DNA of 41,873 bases from Rhodospirillales bacterium (GCA_026196105.1 JAPHRK010000014.1:1-41873), one strand, 5' to 3'. Counted from the first letter of the stretch, positions 18,073 through 26,367 are shown. The notes: generated by a model not told the origin, from the sequence alone. Program-made: numbers and translations.

Positions 18073-18662
18073 TGAGTGGATCTATCGATAGCACTGCTTT
18101 AGAGCAGTTGTTCAATGAAGCCCGTACCCATAGTAGCTGGCTCAATATGCCTGTAAAAGATGAGCAGCTTAAGCAAGCTTGGGATTTGGCGAAAATGGGA
18201 CCGACAGCAGTCAATTGTAGTCCTACCCGAATTGTTTTTGTTAGATCACCTGAAGCCAAAGAGCGCCTTAAGCCCTGTCTCTCTGAAGGAAATGTAGAAA
18301 AAACCATGGCTGCCCCAGCGACAGCTATTATCGGTCATGATATGGCTTTTTATAACAAGCTTGATAAGCTCACTCTCTCAGATGAAACGAAATTGAGGTT
18401 CATTGGTAAGCCAGCATTGATTGATAGCACTGCTTATCGCAATGGTACCCTTCAAGGTGCTTATTTAATTTTAGCTTGTCGTGCGCTTGGCTTAGATTGC
18501 GGCCCTATGTCGGGCTTTGATCCCATCAAAACAGAATCAGAGTTCTTTCCTGAACAAAGTATAACCCCAAACTTCATGTGCAATATTGGGTATGGGGATT
18601 CAAAAAAACTAAAAGAACGACGGCCACGATTAGATTTTGAGGAAGCCTGTTCGATAGTATGA
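18072..18662 (+). CDS. Nitroreductase-family protein, RutE/HadB type (malonic semialdehyde reductase-like)
   Basis: This 196-residue flavin-dependent reductase belongs to the RutE/YdfN branch. MGPTAVNCSPTRIVFVRS is the FMN-binding N-terminal segment. GAYLILACRALGLDCGPMSGFDP is the hallmark middle segment, and NFMCNIGYGDSKKLKERRPRLDFEEA the C-terminal one. RutE reduces 3-oxopropanoate to 3-hydroxypropanoate, but no other pyrimidine-catabolism (rut) genes are present, so the substrate is unsure. ATG 18072 overlaps the mobA stop by one base and has GGAAGGA upstream. It may have been recruited to the fdhD-mobA operon for a redox role. Confidence 0.87.
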   Translation: MSGSIDSTALEQLFNEARTHSSWLNMPVKDEQLKQAWDLAKMGPTAVNCSPTRIVFVRSPEAKERLKPCLSEGNVEKTMAAPATAIIGHDMAFYNKLDKLTLSDETKLRFIGKPALIDSTAYRNGTLQGAYLILACRALGLDCGPMSGFDPIKTESEFFPEQSITPNFMCNIGYGDSKKLKERRPRLDFEEACSIV

Positions 18663-18724
18663 TCTGCCAAAACCATTTGCATCCACCATTGATCAGCAAT
18701 ACTTTAGTATTATAAAAATTAAAG

Positions 18725-18737
18725 TTGATGCGATCAA
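18725..18737. promoter_or_regulatory. Inverted repeat TTGAT-N3-ATCAA upstream of the chemoreceptor gene
   Basis: A perfect dyad TTGATGCGATCAA lies 112 bp before the chemoreceptor start. It resembles an FNR/CRP-family site but has a 3-base rather than 4-base spacer. It may bind another regulator, or it may be chance in AT-rich DNA. Confidence 0.3.
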
Positions 18738-18784
18738 TATAACTGCATATGTAAGAAAAACGTCTTGGTTTAGTTTAAATAACG

Positions 18785-18825
18785 ACCTTTGTTTTCTGCT
18801 GAGCAAAGGTTAAGGCGCTTAGCGC
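18785..18825 (+). other. Two adjacent hairpins in the leader of the chemoreceptor mRNA
   Basis: ACCTTTG (18785-18791) pairs with CAAAGGT (18804-18810), and GCGC-TTA-GCGC follows at 18815-18825. The second hairpin ends 23 bases before the ATG at 18849. The bases do not match a riboswitch consensus I know. Confidence 0.4.
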
Positions 18826-18848
18826 AAAAAAATATAGTGGACGGGAAA

Positions 18849-20948
18849 ATGAATTTAAAAATTGGAGGGCGTTTAGTCCTTGGATATTCGGTTATGGCCT
18901 TAGTTTTAGCCATTGCGGTAGGTGCTACGCTGTGGAGTGTTTCCAATATCGATAAGGTTACGACTCGTATGGTCGAACTAAGAACACCAACAGCACAAGC
19001 CAGTGCCTCAATAGTGAATAATATTAATGCTTCCCTCGCCGCTCTCCGAGGCTGGATGCTGACTGGAAACCAAACATTCAAAAAAGATCGTGCCGTTGCT
19101 TGGGCTGATATTGCTAAAGTCCAGGGCGAAATGGATGCTTTATCTCAAAGCTGGACTAATCCAGCGAATATAGAGAAATGGACAAAGTTCAAAGCTATTT
19201 TGGCTGAGTTCAAAGTTGCCCAAGCCAAAGTCGAAACTATTTCCCATTCTGCTGATGAACAACCCGCGACGAAAATGCTTGTTACTGAAGCCGCACCTCG
19301 AGCCGCCGTTATGGTTAAGAACATAAGTAAAATGATTGATCTAGAATTATCTGGAGAAGGTGGTACGGATGGTGACCGAGTCGAAGTCTTAGGTATGATG
19401 GCTGACATCCGTGGATCTTTGGGTCTCGGAATCGCCAATATTCGCGCATATTTGTTAACGGGTGATAGTAAATTTGTTGAGAGTTTTAAAAAGCTTTGGG
19501 CCAAGAATGAGAAACGTTTCTGGGACCTTTCAACAGCTTCGTCTTTTTTGTCCGAAGAGCAAAAAACTGCTTTTGATGAATTTGCAGCTAAGCGGGATGA
19601 GTTTAAAGCTTTACCCGCGAAAATGTTTGCGATCCGGGGTTCTGAAAAGTGGAATATGGCTAACTTTACCTTGGTAACTGAAGCCGCTCCTAGAGCTGGT
19701 AAACTGTTGACTACCTTATTGGGGCCCAAAGCCAAAGACGGCTCCCGTTCTGGGGGCATGGTTGACAACCAACGTATGCTTTTAGTTAAAGATGCTAAAT
19801 TTAGTGCATCACAAGTTTCTCAACTTTTTATTACTGAATGGATTTTGCTAGCTGTTGGTCTCATCATCGCTTCCATCGTTGTTGTCGTTTCCATTAAATC
19901 TATTGTTACCCCCGTAACAGAAATGACTGGGGCAATGTCGCAATTGGCTGATGGCGATATTTCCTTTGATCTTTCGCATGTTAAAGAGGGCGATGAGATT
20001 GGTGATATGGCGAAAGCCGTTGAGGTTTTTAAACAGAATAAGATCAAGGGTGATGCTCTGGCAGCAGAACAAAAGGCTGAGCAACGAGCCAAGCAGGAAC
20101 GTGCAGAACGCATTGAGACACGGTCGAAAAAATTTGATGATTCAGTCAATATGATGATCGAAACAGTTGAAACTTCCACTACTCAAATGGGGGGGATTGC
20201 TCAAAGCTTATCTAGATTAGCAACAAGTTCTAGTGAACAGTCGACAACAGTTGCAGCCGCAGCAGAAGAAGCCTCGGCTAATGTACAAACCGTTGCTGCA
20301 GCAGCCGAAGAATTAACGGCCTCAATCGGAGAGATTTCTCAACAGGTCAACCACTCGACCAACGTTACTAATTCGGCAACTCAGGAAGCGGCTCAAGCTA
20401 GTGAAAACGTTCGTGGTCTGGCTGAAGCCGCCCAGAAAATTGGTGAAGTGGTCTCCTTGATTACCGATATTGCTGAACAAACTAACCTGCTTGCCCTTAA
20501 CGCGACGATTGAAGCTGCGCGAGCTGGGGAGGCTGGTAAAGGGTTTGCGGTCGTTGCTTCAGAGGTGAAAAACCTCGCCAATCAAACAGCAAAAGCAACA
20601 GATGAAATTGGTGCCCAAATTAGCAACGTCCAAACAGCAACAGAAGGTGCTGTTAGCTCTATTGAGGGAATTTCAAAAACCATTGATCAAATGAGTGATA
20701 TTGCATCGTCTATTGCCAGTGCTGTTGAAGAGCAAGGGACGGTCACTCAAGAAATCGCTCGTAATGTGGAAGAGGCTGCGGCTGGTACTGCAGATGTTTC
20801 ACAAAATATTGGACAGGTCGCTGCTGCTGCTAGCGAAACGGGCTCCTCTAGCCAAGAAATGCTTGAAGCATCGGATTCAGTTTCAAAGGAAGTTCAAGAG
20901 CTCCAAAGAGAAATCAATTCCTTCCTTTCAGATGTGAAAGCGGGCTAG
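18849..20948 (+). CDS. Methyl-accepting chemotaxis protein with duplicated periplasmic sensor module
   Basis: This is a 699-residue chemoreceptor from ATG 18849, preceded by GGACGGGAAA; an upstream in-frame start at 18789 would run through leader hairpins. A transmembrane segment at about 8-31 is followed by a ~300-residue periplasmic region. That region is built from two repeats 131 residues apart: [19 protein letters not shown] and [21 protein letters not shown]2 lies near 330-350 and a HAMP domain follows. The cytoplasmic signalling hairpin tip is [36 protein letters not shown]. There is no C-terminal CheR/CheB docking pentapeptide. The layout resembles helical-bimodular (HBM) receptors; the ligand is unknown. 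Confidence 0.94.
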   Translation: MNLKIGGRLVLGYSVMALVLAIAVGATLWSVSNIDKVTTRMVELRTPTAQASASIVNNINASLAALRGWMLTGNQTFKKDRAVAWADIAKVQGEMDALSQSWTNPANIEKWTKFKAILAEFKVAQAKVETISHSADEQPATKMLVTEAAPRAAVMVKNISKMIDLELSGEGGTDGDRVEVLGMMADIRGSLGLGIANIRAYLLTGDSKFVESFKKLWAKNEKRFWDLSTASSFLSEEQKTAFDEFAAKRDEFKALPAKMFAIRGSEKWNMANFTLVTEAAPRAGKLLTTLLGPKAKDGSRSGGMVDNQRMLLVKDAKFSASQVSQLFITEWILLAVGLIIASIVVVVSIKSIVTPVTEMTGAMSQLADGDISFDLSHVKEGDEIGDMAKAVEVFKQNKIKGDALAAEQKAEQRAKQERAERIETRSKKFDDSVNMMIETVETSTTQMGGIAQSLSRLATSSSEQSTTVAAAAEEASANVQTVAAAAEELTASIGEISQQVNHSTNVTNSATQEAAQASENVRGLAEAAQKIGEVVSLITDIAEQTNLLALNATIEAARAGEAGKGFAVVASEVKNLANQTAKATDEIGAQISNVQTATEGAVSSIEGISKTIDQMSDIASSIASAVEEQGTVTQEIARNVEEAAAGTADVSQNIGQVAAAASETGSSSQEMLEASDSVSKEVQELQREINSFLSDVKAG

Positions 20949-21009
20949 TCTAACTATGTGAGATTTACTTTGTTGAAGTTGATACATTTAATCCGTTTTG
21001 GATTCTGCT

Positions 21010-21396
21010 TTATGTATCGCCCTTAACTGTGGTTGATGTTTTTTCTGCCTCCAGTTTTAAGTAGGTAGAAAGGTTTGTCGCGTTTGCATTAGCATGTTCT
21101 TCGGCTTCTCTGTAAAGGTCTATAAGTTTGTGGCCGTGCTCTGTGAGTTCCGCTCCACCGCCCTTTTTGCCACCAGGTGTGGCATTGATAACGGGGGATT
21201 TTAGGGCTGCATTTAAAGTGTCGATCAGATGCCAAGCCCGCCGAAAGGACAGGCCCAAAACACGGGCGGCACCAGAGATGGAGCCTTCTGCTTCGATTAG
21301 TTCCAATAGCTTTATTTTCCCCGGGCCGAGAGAGCCATTTGGGAGGCGAACTTTGAGCCTTAGCTTGATCTCGTTTGATGATTTATCTTTTCCCAC
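21010..21396 (-). CDS. ModE-type (LysR-HTH fold) DNA-binding regulator, TupR-like
   Basis: This 128-residue protein corresponds to the N-terminal winged helix of ModE. GPGKIKLLELIEAEGSISGAARVLGLSFRRAWHLIDTLN is the helix-turn-helix and GGKKGGGAELTEHGHKLI the wing. It has no Mop (molybdate-binding) domains, so how it senses the oxyanion is unclear. The start is GTG at 21396. It is divergent from tupA, whose promoter carries a 17-bp palindrome, and a related palindrome lies before tupB. It most likely controls tungstate/molybdate uptake genes; the regulon is inferred. Confidence 0.86.
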   Translation of the reverse strand: MGKDKSSNEIKLRLKVRLPNGSLGPGKIKLLELIEAEGSISGAARVLGLSFRRAWHLIDTLNAALKSPVINATPGGKKGGGAELTEHGHKLIDLYREAEEHANANATNLSTYLKLEAEKTSTTVKGDT

Positions 21397-21441
21397 GACT
21401 ACCCCACTTATAAAAAAATTACCTCTCCTACTTTAGCATTG

Positions 21442-21470
21442 TTGACAAGAAGCCCAAGATTTTCAATTAT
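21442..21470 (+). promoter_or_regulatory. Predicted tupA promoter
   Basis: A consensus -35 TTGACA (21442-21447) is followed after 17 bases by AATTAT (21465-21470), a partial -10. Transcription would begin around 21477, exactly where the palindromic operator starts, which suits repression. Confidence 0.5.
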
Positions 21471-21476
21471 CCTTTC

Positions 21477-21493
21477 GATATGTCAATTATATC
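21477..21493. promoter_or_regulatory. Predicted ModE-type operator at the tupA transcription start
   Basis: GATATGTCAATTATATC is a perfect inverted repeat (GATAT-N7-ATATC), 24 bp before the tupA ATG. It is related to the 17-mer at 16527-16543 (13 of 17 identical). The adjacent divergent ModE-like protein is the obvious candidate binder. Confidence 0.65.
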
Positions 21494-21516
21494 ATAACGG
21501 TTTTAAGGATATTAGG

Positions 21517-22329
21517 ATGCTAAAAAAGTATTGTGCCGGGTTACTCGCTTTAGCCACGGTTTTGTTCGTTTCATCGACTGTGAGTGCCGGGGATAAATAC
21601 ATTACTGTCGCCTCGACTACCTCTACAGCCAACTCAGGAATGTTTGATTATCTACTGCCAAAGTTCACGGCAAAGACCGGGGTTGAGGTGCGCGTTGTTG
21701 CTGTTGGTACCGGAGCTGCGATTCGTTTGGCTCGTGGAGGTGATGCAGATATCCTCTTTGTTCACCACCGCCCTTCAGAAGAAAAATTTGTTGCTGAAGG
21801 TTTCGGCATTAAGCGCTATGACGTGATGTACAATGATTTTGTTATCGTTGGCCCTTCAGCCGATAAAGCTGGAATTAAAGAATGTAAATCCGGTGCTGAA
21901 GCTTTCAAGAAAATTGGTGGTTCAAAAGCTGCTTTTGCCTCACGTGGTGACGATAGTGGAACTCATAAGCGTGAAAAATCCATCTGGAAAGCTGCAGGTG
22001 TTGAAACCTCAGGAAGCTGGTACCGCAGCACTGGTTCAGGCATGGGTGCAACCCTTAATACTGCATCAGCAATGGGTGCTTACGCACTATCTGACCGGGG
22101 AACATGGATCAGCTTTAAGAACAAAGGCGAATTACAAATTTTGTGTGCAGGCGACCCAAATTTGTTTAACCCATACGGCGTGATTTTGGTCAATAAAGTG
22201 AAATTCCCTCATGTTAAAGCAAAAATGGGACAGCAATTTATTGACTGGATCGTAGGCACGGAAGGCCAAAAATCCATTGGTGATTTCCGTTTAGAAGGCA
22301 AAACCCTTTTCTCCCCTAACGCTAAGTAA
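21517..22329 (+). CDS. tupA: Tungstate-binding periplasmic protein TupA
   Basis: TupA captures tungstate for the TupBC transporter. The 270-residue protein starts at ATG 21517 with AAGGA upstream, giving a good signal peptide (residues 1-24, ending STVSA). An upstream frame beginning at 21439 would spoil it. Oxyanion-binding segments are TVASTTSTANSGMFDYLLP at the mature N-terminus, AVGTGAAIRLARGGDADILFVH, and SRGDDSGTHKREKSIW in the middle. DRGTWISF and NPYGVILVN are typical of the C-terminal half. The cognate tupBC genes lie upstream on the other strand, split from tupA by fdhD-mobA and the chemoreceptor. Confidence 0.93.
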   Translation: MLKKYCAGLLALATVLFVSSTVSAGDKYITVASTTSTANSGMFDYLLPKFTAKTGVEVRVVAVGTGAAIRLARGGDADILFVHHRPSEEKFVAEGFGIKRYDVMYNDFVIVGPSADKAGIKECKSGAEAFKKIGGSKAAFASRGDDSGTHKREKSIWKAAGVETSGSWYRSTGSGMGATLNTASAMGAYALSDRGTWISFKNKGELQILCAGDPNLFNPYGVILVNKVKFPHVKAKMGQQFIDWIVGTEGQKSIGDFRLEGKTLFSPNAK

Positions 22330-22343
22330 AGATGAGTTATGGG

Positions 22344-23762
22344 CTACCAGGCAAGCGCTTCAACCAAATCACTAACATGATGAGTTTGAATAAGATTCAT
22401 CAAATTACCCGGCTTGGGGTAGCCTACAGCTGTTACTAAAATTAGGTCATCATCGGTGATTTTGTTGTTGAGCCAAAGTTCTTTAAGGCACCCTACGATG
22501 TGATCAGTGGTATCGCGCTGAAAAGGTATATCTACGTGAAACCCTTCAGTTCCAGGAAATAGATTGAAGCTTCGGGCAGCAAGAGGGTTATCACTAATAG
22601 CTAAAATAGATTGCCTTGGAGCGTGAGTCGCGACCATCCGAGCAGCAAAACCAGTTTTGGTTATAACAACGATTTTAGTGATAGGTAGTTTACGGGCAAG
22701 CAGGATAACCGCTTCCATCGTAGCTTCCTGAATTGTCTCATCTTCTTCATTCCGGCCCATATCCAAGGTTGTTTGCTGATGAGCTTCCGCTGCCGTTAAA
22801 ACGCCACGCATAAGCTTTACGGCTTCAACTGGATGATTTCCCATCGCTGTTTCGCCCGACAGCATAGTCGCAGCACAGCCATCCATTACCGCATTGGTGA
22901 TATCGCTTACTTCTGCTTTGGTCGGGAAAGGATTTTCGATCATGGTATGGAGCATTTCTGTGGCGACAATAACCGGCATACCTTGTTTATTCGCTTCCTT
23001 AAGAATCGTTTTTTGGAAAACAGCCATATTTTCCAAATTGGTTTCAACGGACAAATCCCCACGGTCGATCATGATGGCATCAGCTGCGGTTATCACCTCA
23101 GCCATATTCTCAATACCGCCTTGGTTTTCAATTTTTGCGATAATCTTTGGAAATCCATTAGTTGTCAGTTCTTTGATAGCATCTACGTGTGTTGCCGATT
23201 CAACAAAACTCAAACCAATGAAGTCTACCTGTTTATCAACTGCAAATTTCATCATTTCCCGATCTTTATCGGTAACTAATTCTGTGGGTAGCTTAACGAA
23301 GGGGACATTAATCCCTTTGCGGCTACGTAAGGTCCCGTCGGTTTCCGCTCGCAGATGAATGTCTTGGCCTTCTACTTTAACAACAGTAAATCGAAGAGTG
23401 CCATCATCAGCCAAAACGGTATGTCCTGGCTTAAGACTTTCGTGGAGCTTAAGGTTATTAACCGGGACTTTGGATGAGCCATCATGGTTTTGTTCTGTGG
23501 TGAGGATAATCTCTTCACCTGTTTTGAATGTGGGTTCGTTAGCGAGCTGAATTGTACGAATCTTTTTGCCTGGAATATCAAGAAGAATTGGAGTGCCAGG
23601 AAGAGTGTCTCTGATCAGATCAATGGTCTGATCATGCCAATTAAGGTCTGCATGGGAACCGTTGAGGCGCGCAACATTCATCCCGGCTTCAGCAAGTTCC
23701 GTTAAGGCTTTAGCTGAATTTGTCTTGGGACCAATTGTGGCAAGAATCCGGGTTTTATTCAT
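22344..23762 (-). CDS. Pyruvate kinase-like protein
   Basis: The 472-residue protein has the pyruvate kinase fold throughout: TRILATIGPKTNS at the N-terminus, ARLNGSH, FIGLSFVESA, the catalytic-Lys segment KIIAKIENQGGIENM, and AEVSDITNAVMDGCAATMLSGETAMG. Several normally invariant parts differ. The usual D-x-(K/Q)-G-P-(E/K)-I-R reads DIPGKKIRT, ARGDLGVE reads DRGDLSVE, and TQMLDSM reads TEMLHTM. A C-terminal domain with the fold of the allosteric domain is present. It is the last gene of a cysC-sat operon and overlaps sat by 4 bases. This points to a specialised pyruvate kinase, perhaps regenerating ATP or acting in sulfate activation, rather than the main glycolytic enzyme; that is inference. 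Confidence 0.82.
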   Translation of the reverse strand: MNKTRILATIGPKTNSAKALTELAEAGMNVARLNGSHADLNWHDQTIDLIRDTLPGTPILLDIPGKKIRTIQLANEPTFKTGEEIILTTEQNHDGSSKVPVNNLKLHESLKPGHTVLADDGTLRFTVVKVEGQDIHLRAETDGTLRSRKGINVPFVKLPTELVTDKDREMMKFAVDKQVDFIGLSFVESATHVDAIKELTTNGFPKIIAKIENQGGIENMAEVITAADAIMIDRGDLSVETNLENMAVFQKTILKEANKQGMPVIVATEMLHTMIENPFPTKAEVSDITNAVMDGCAATMLSGETAMGNHPVEAVKLMRGVLTAAEAHQQTTLDMGRNEEDETIQEATMEAVILLARKLPITKIVVITKTGFAARMVATHAPRQSILAISDNPLAARSFNLFPGTEGFHVDIPFQRDTTDHIVGCLKELWLNNKITDDDLILVTAVGYPKPGNLMNLIQTHHVSDLVEALAW

Positions 23763-24841
23763 TCTTCTTCCTCAGTAATAAACAGCGGAGCCCCTTGGAC
23801 ACCGTGGATGATTTCTGGCCGCATCAAATGAGGTTTTGGGTTGGTGCCCTCAAGAAGCATCGCCCGCATGTCAGTTCCGGAGATTTCAGTGGTATATTCT
23901 GGCTCATTTTGATGGTGAGGGCAGGTGTGTTCGGTGGCGATGGTATCGCACTTTGAGCAATAAAAGGGGCCATTTAAGCGAAGAACTGTAATCCCTAATT
24001 CATCATTAAACCGCTTGGTAAGTTCATGGGCCTCGTATTTACCATAGTAGTCGCCAACTCCGGCATGGTCTCGTCCGACAATAAAATGGGTGCAGCCATA
24101 GTTGCGCCGAATTATAGCGTGGAAAATGGCTTCTCGTGGCCCGGCATAGCGCATGAAGGTAGAGAGAACCCCAAGAAGAACATTTTGTTTAGGGAAGAAT
24201 TGGTCAAACATCGTGTTGTAACCCGCCATAATAGCTTGAGGCGTAAAATCTCCAACACGTTTGCGTCCGACAAGGGGCTGGACGAAAAGACCGTCTACAC
24301 CTTCAAGGGCGACACGTTGCAAGTATTCGTGAGCCCGGTGTGGGACATTGCGGGTTTGAAAGCCAACAATTGTTGACCAGTTGCGATTTTTAAAAATATC
24401 TTTGGTTTGCTTTGGGGTTAGCTCGTAATCTGAGAATTCAAAAGTGGCTTGTTGCAATAGGGTGATTGGCCCACCAACAAAAACATCTTCCGTCTTTATA
24501 AAGTGCTCCACTCCTGGATGGGCCATATCGGCGGTTCCGAAAAGCAGAGGAGCCAAGGCTATTTTGTCGCACGTATAAAAACTCTCAGGCTTCAAATGCC
24601 CGACTTCTTCACCTTGAAACAATAAGGAGACTTCTGGTTGGCCTTTGATCTGGTCAGCAACAACTTTAGAAATATCGAGATAAATTGGAAGAGGGAATGG
24701 AGAACCATCGGGCAGACGCATCGAATGCACTGTGCTGAGAAACTCTTCTTCATTCATGAACCCGGTGACGGGTAGAAAGGCGCCAAGAGCGAGTTTTTCT
24801 AACTCCAAATACTGGCGTTGATTAAGGTGAATTTCTGTCAC
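23759..24841 (-). CDS. sat: ATP sulfurylase (sulfate adenylyltransferase, Sat type)
   Basis: Sat makes adenylylsulfate from ATP and sulfate. The 360-residue protein is the monofunctional Sat type, not the CysDN pair. Motifs are VGFQTRNVPHRAHEYLQR (the QxRNP-type substrate motif, about residues 155-172), FIVGRDHAGVGDYYGKYEA, and the C-terminal ISGTDMRAMLLEG. A Cys/His cluster YCSKCDTIATEHTCPHH likely binds zinc, as in bacterial Sat enzymes. The start is GTG at 24841, overlapping the cysC stop (GTGA). The gene is flanked by cysC and the pyruvate kinase-like gene in one transcript. Confidence 0.94.
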   Translation of the reverse strand: MTEIHLNQRQYLELEKLALGAFLPVTGFMNEEEFLSTVHSMRLPDGSPFPLPIYLDISKVVADQIKGQPEVSLLFQGEEVGHLKPESFYTCDKIALAPLLFGTADMAHPGVEHFIKTEDVFVGGPITLLQQATFEFSDYELTPKQTKDIFKNRNWSTIVGFQTRNVPHRAHEYLQRVALEGVDGLFVQPLVGRKRVGDFTPQAIMAGYNTMFDQFFPKQNVLLGVLSTFMRYAGPREAIFHAIIRRNYGCTHFIVGRDHAGVGDYYGKYEAHELTKRFNDELGITVLRLNGPFYCSKCDTIATEHTCPHHQNEPEYTTEISGTDMRAMLLEGTNPKPHLMRPEIIHGVQGAPLFITEEEE

Positions 24842-25359
24842 GATCTTGCTCTTTCTCTTAACTCAGCACCAAGAATAATTTTCTCTGCGATTGTCTCAAC
24901 AGTTTCGCCCTCATTACCGTCAAATACCAAGTGTGGGTTTTTTGGGGCATGCCAAGGAATATCTATCCCTACCACATGGGGCATCTTACCGGCAGCTGCT
25001 TTGGCATAAAGTCCTTTTGGATCACGTTGTTGAACCATCTCAAGAGAAACATCTAAGTAAACCTCATAATATTCTTCAAAGTTTTCGCGGTTCCAATTAA
25101 GAAGGTCTGGGTGGGAATACAAAGCTGCGACAAGCACAATGAAGCCTTGATCATCTAAAAGTTTCGCTATTGATTGAATTCGTTTTATTTGAACGACACG
25201 GTCAACCTCTCGGTGGCCAAGGCTCCCACCAAAAATTTGGCGAACAACATCCCCATCAATAACAGCGAGTTGAGGAAGTTGTGGTTTGATCTTGCTCCAT
25301 ATAGCATCGCAAACGGTCGTCTTGCCAGCGCCTGATATACCCGTCACCCAAATTATCAT
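24838..25359 (-). CDS. cysC: Adenylylsulfate kinase (APS kinase)
   Basis: APS kinase phosphorylates adenylylsulfate to PAPS, the sulfate donor for sulfotransferases or for PAPS reductase. The 173-residue protein starts MIIWVTGISGAGKTTVCDAIW with the Walker A motif (about residues 6-14). It continues with DGDVVRQIFGGSLGHREVDRVVQIKR, whose DGD-x-R core binds APS, and with DPKGLYAKAAAGKMPHVVG, the mobile lid segment. It is first in the cysC-sat-pyruvate kinase operon. The order favours PAPS production over simple APS reduction. No PAPS reductase or sulfotransferase is in the window. Confidence 0.94.
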   Translation of the reverse strand: MIIWVTGISGAGKTTVCDAIWSKIKPQLPQLAVIDGDVVRQIFGGSLGHREVDRVVQIKRIQSIAKLLDDQGFIVLVAALYSHPDLLNWNRENFEEYYEVYLDVSLEMVQQRDPKGLYAKAAAGKMPHVVGIDIPWHAPKNPHLVFDGNEGETVETIAEKIILGAELRERARS

Positions 25360-25431
25360 TGGTCAATTCTGCTCCTTGTTGAGGGGATAAGATAAACCAT
25401 AAGAACCTTAAAAAGACGATAATACAGAGAG

Positions 25432-26319
25432 CTAATTTTCTTTTAAAAATTGCCCGAGTTGGGTGAGCTCTTCACCTCGCCCTGATGTCCTTCGCCATAC
25501 CAAGCCAATTTGCCTAGTTCCGGTCGTTTCAGCGAGAGGACGGGTGACAATATTGAGGCTTTGGAGGAGGTTAGCATTAACCGCCATTTCTGGCAGGAGA
25601 GTAATTCCTAAGCCATTAGCAGCCATCAGGATGAGGGTTGGCAGGCTTGTGCCTTGGAAACTGGGACTAGTCGTTGCTGGGTTCAAATGGCAGGCTGCTA
25701 AAGCATGATCCCGAAGGCAATGACCATCTTCCAGTAAGAGAAGCTCTTCATCAAGGAGAGCCGAGGCTTTAATGGACGTCTCTTTGGCAAAATGATGGCC
25801 GGGGGGGCAAGCAACCAGAAAACCGTCATCGGCAAATACATATGAGCGACAATCGCCAATATCCCAAGGAAGAGCCAAGATCAAAACATCCTGTTCCCCT
25901 TTTGCAAGCCCTTCTAAAAGTTTGTGGGTTTGGTCTTCTCGTAAATAAAGTTGTAAGTCTGGGAACCCTTTTTCCAATTTTGGCAAAAGGGTTGGCAACA
26001 AAAAGGGGGCAATGGTTGGGATGACCCCAAGTTTCAAAGGCCCAGTTAGGGGGGAGCGCCTCGTCTCAATTAGTTCTTCTAAGCTCTCTGCTTCTGCGAG
26101 GGTACGTCGAGCTCGTTCCACCACCTCTAACCCTAAGGGAGTTACGAGGACAGTTCGTTTGGTGCGCTCAATAAGTTGAACGCCAAGGTTGGCTTCAAGC
26201 TCTTGCAGTCCGGCACTAAGGGTGGGTTGGGTGACAAAGCAGTTTTCAGCCGCTCGTCCGAAATGCCCCTCGTCTGCAATGGCGACCAGATAACGGAGTT
26301 GTTTAAGGGTCGTTCTCAT
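25432..26319 (-). CDS. oxyR: LysR-type peroxide sensor OxyR
   Basis: OxyR activates peroxide-defence genes after disulfide formation. The 295-residue protein has the N-terminal LysR helix-turn-helix (LKQLRYLVAIADEGHFGRAAENCFVTQPTLSAGLQELE). The redox pair is present: Cys201 and Cys210 in EDGHCLRDHALAAC, corresponding to Cys199 and Cys208 of E. coli OxyR. The divergent neighbour is a peroxiredoxin, and the intergenic region has a perfect ATAG-N7-CTAT operator half. Both support OxyR rather than a generic LysR member. Confidence 0.95.
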   Translation of the reverse strand: MRTTLKQLRYLVAIADEGHFGRAAENCFVTQPTLSAGLQELEANLGVQLIERTKRTVLVTPLGLEVVERARRTLAEAESLEELIETRRSPLTGPLKLGVIPTIAPFLLPTLLPKLEKGFPDLQLYLREDQTHKLLEGLAKGEQDVLILALPWDIGDCRSYVFADDGFLVACPPGHHFAKETSIKASALLDEELLLLEDGHCLRDHALAACHLNPATTSPSFQGTSLPTLILMAANGLGITLLPEMAVNANLLQSLNIVTRPLAETTGTRQIGLVWRRTSGRGEELTQLGQFLKEN

Positions 26320-26330
26320 AATATTTATTA

Positions 26331-26345
26331 ATAGAGCAAATCTAT
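26331..26345. promoter_or_regulatory. OxyR operator (ATAG-N7-CTAT)
   Basis: ATAGAGCAAATCTAT is an exact ATAG-N7-CTAT element, the core of an OxyR site. A degenerate second element occupies 26353-26367, at the expected 7-base spacing and right against the -35 box of the peroxiredoxin promoter. It lies 12 bp from the oxyR start, so OxyR could both repress itself and activate the divergent gene. Confidence 0.72.
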
Positions 26346-26367
26346 CAAAAGTAAAATAAAAACTGAT

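Noticed and set aside
19145-19768. 207-codon minus-strand frame inside the chemoreceptor
   Set aside because: Shadow of the chemoreceptor gene, which has clear domains across the whole interval.
20990-21004. AATCC-GTTTT-GGATT hairpin between the chemoreceptor and regulator genes
   Set aside because: Only a 5-bp AT-rich stem with no T tract, so not called as a terminator.
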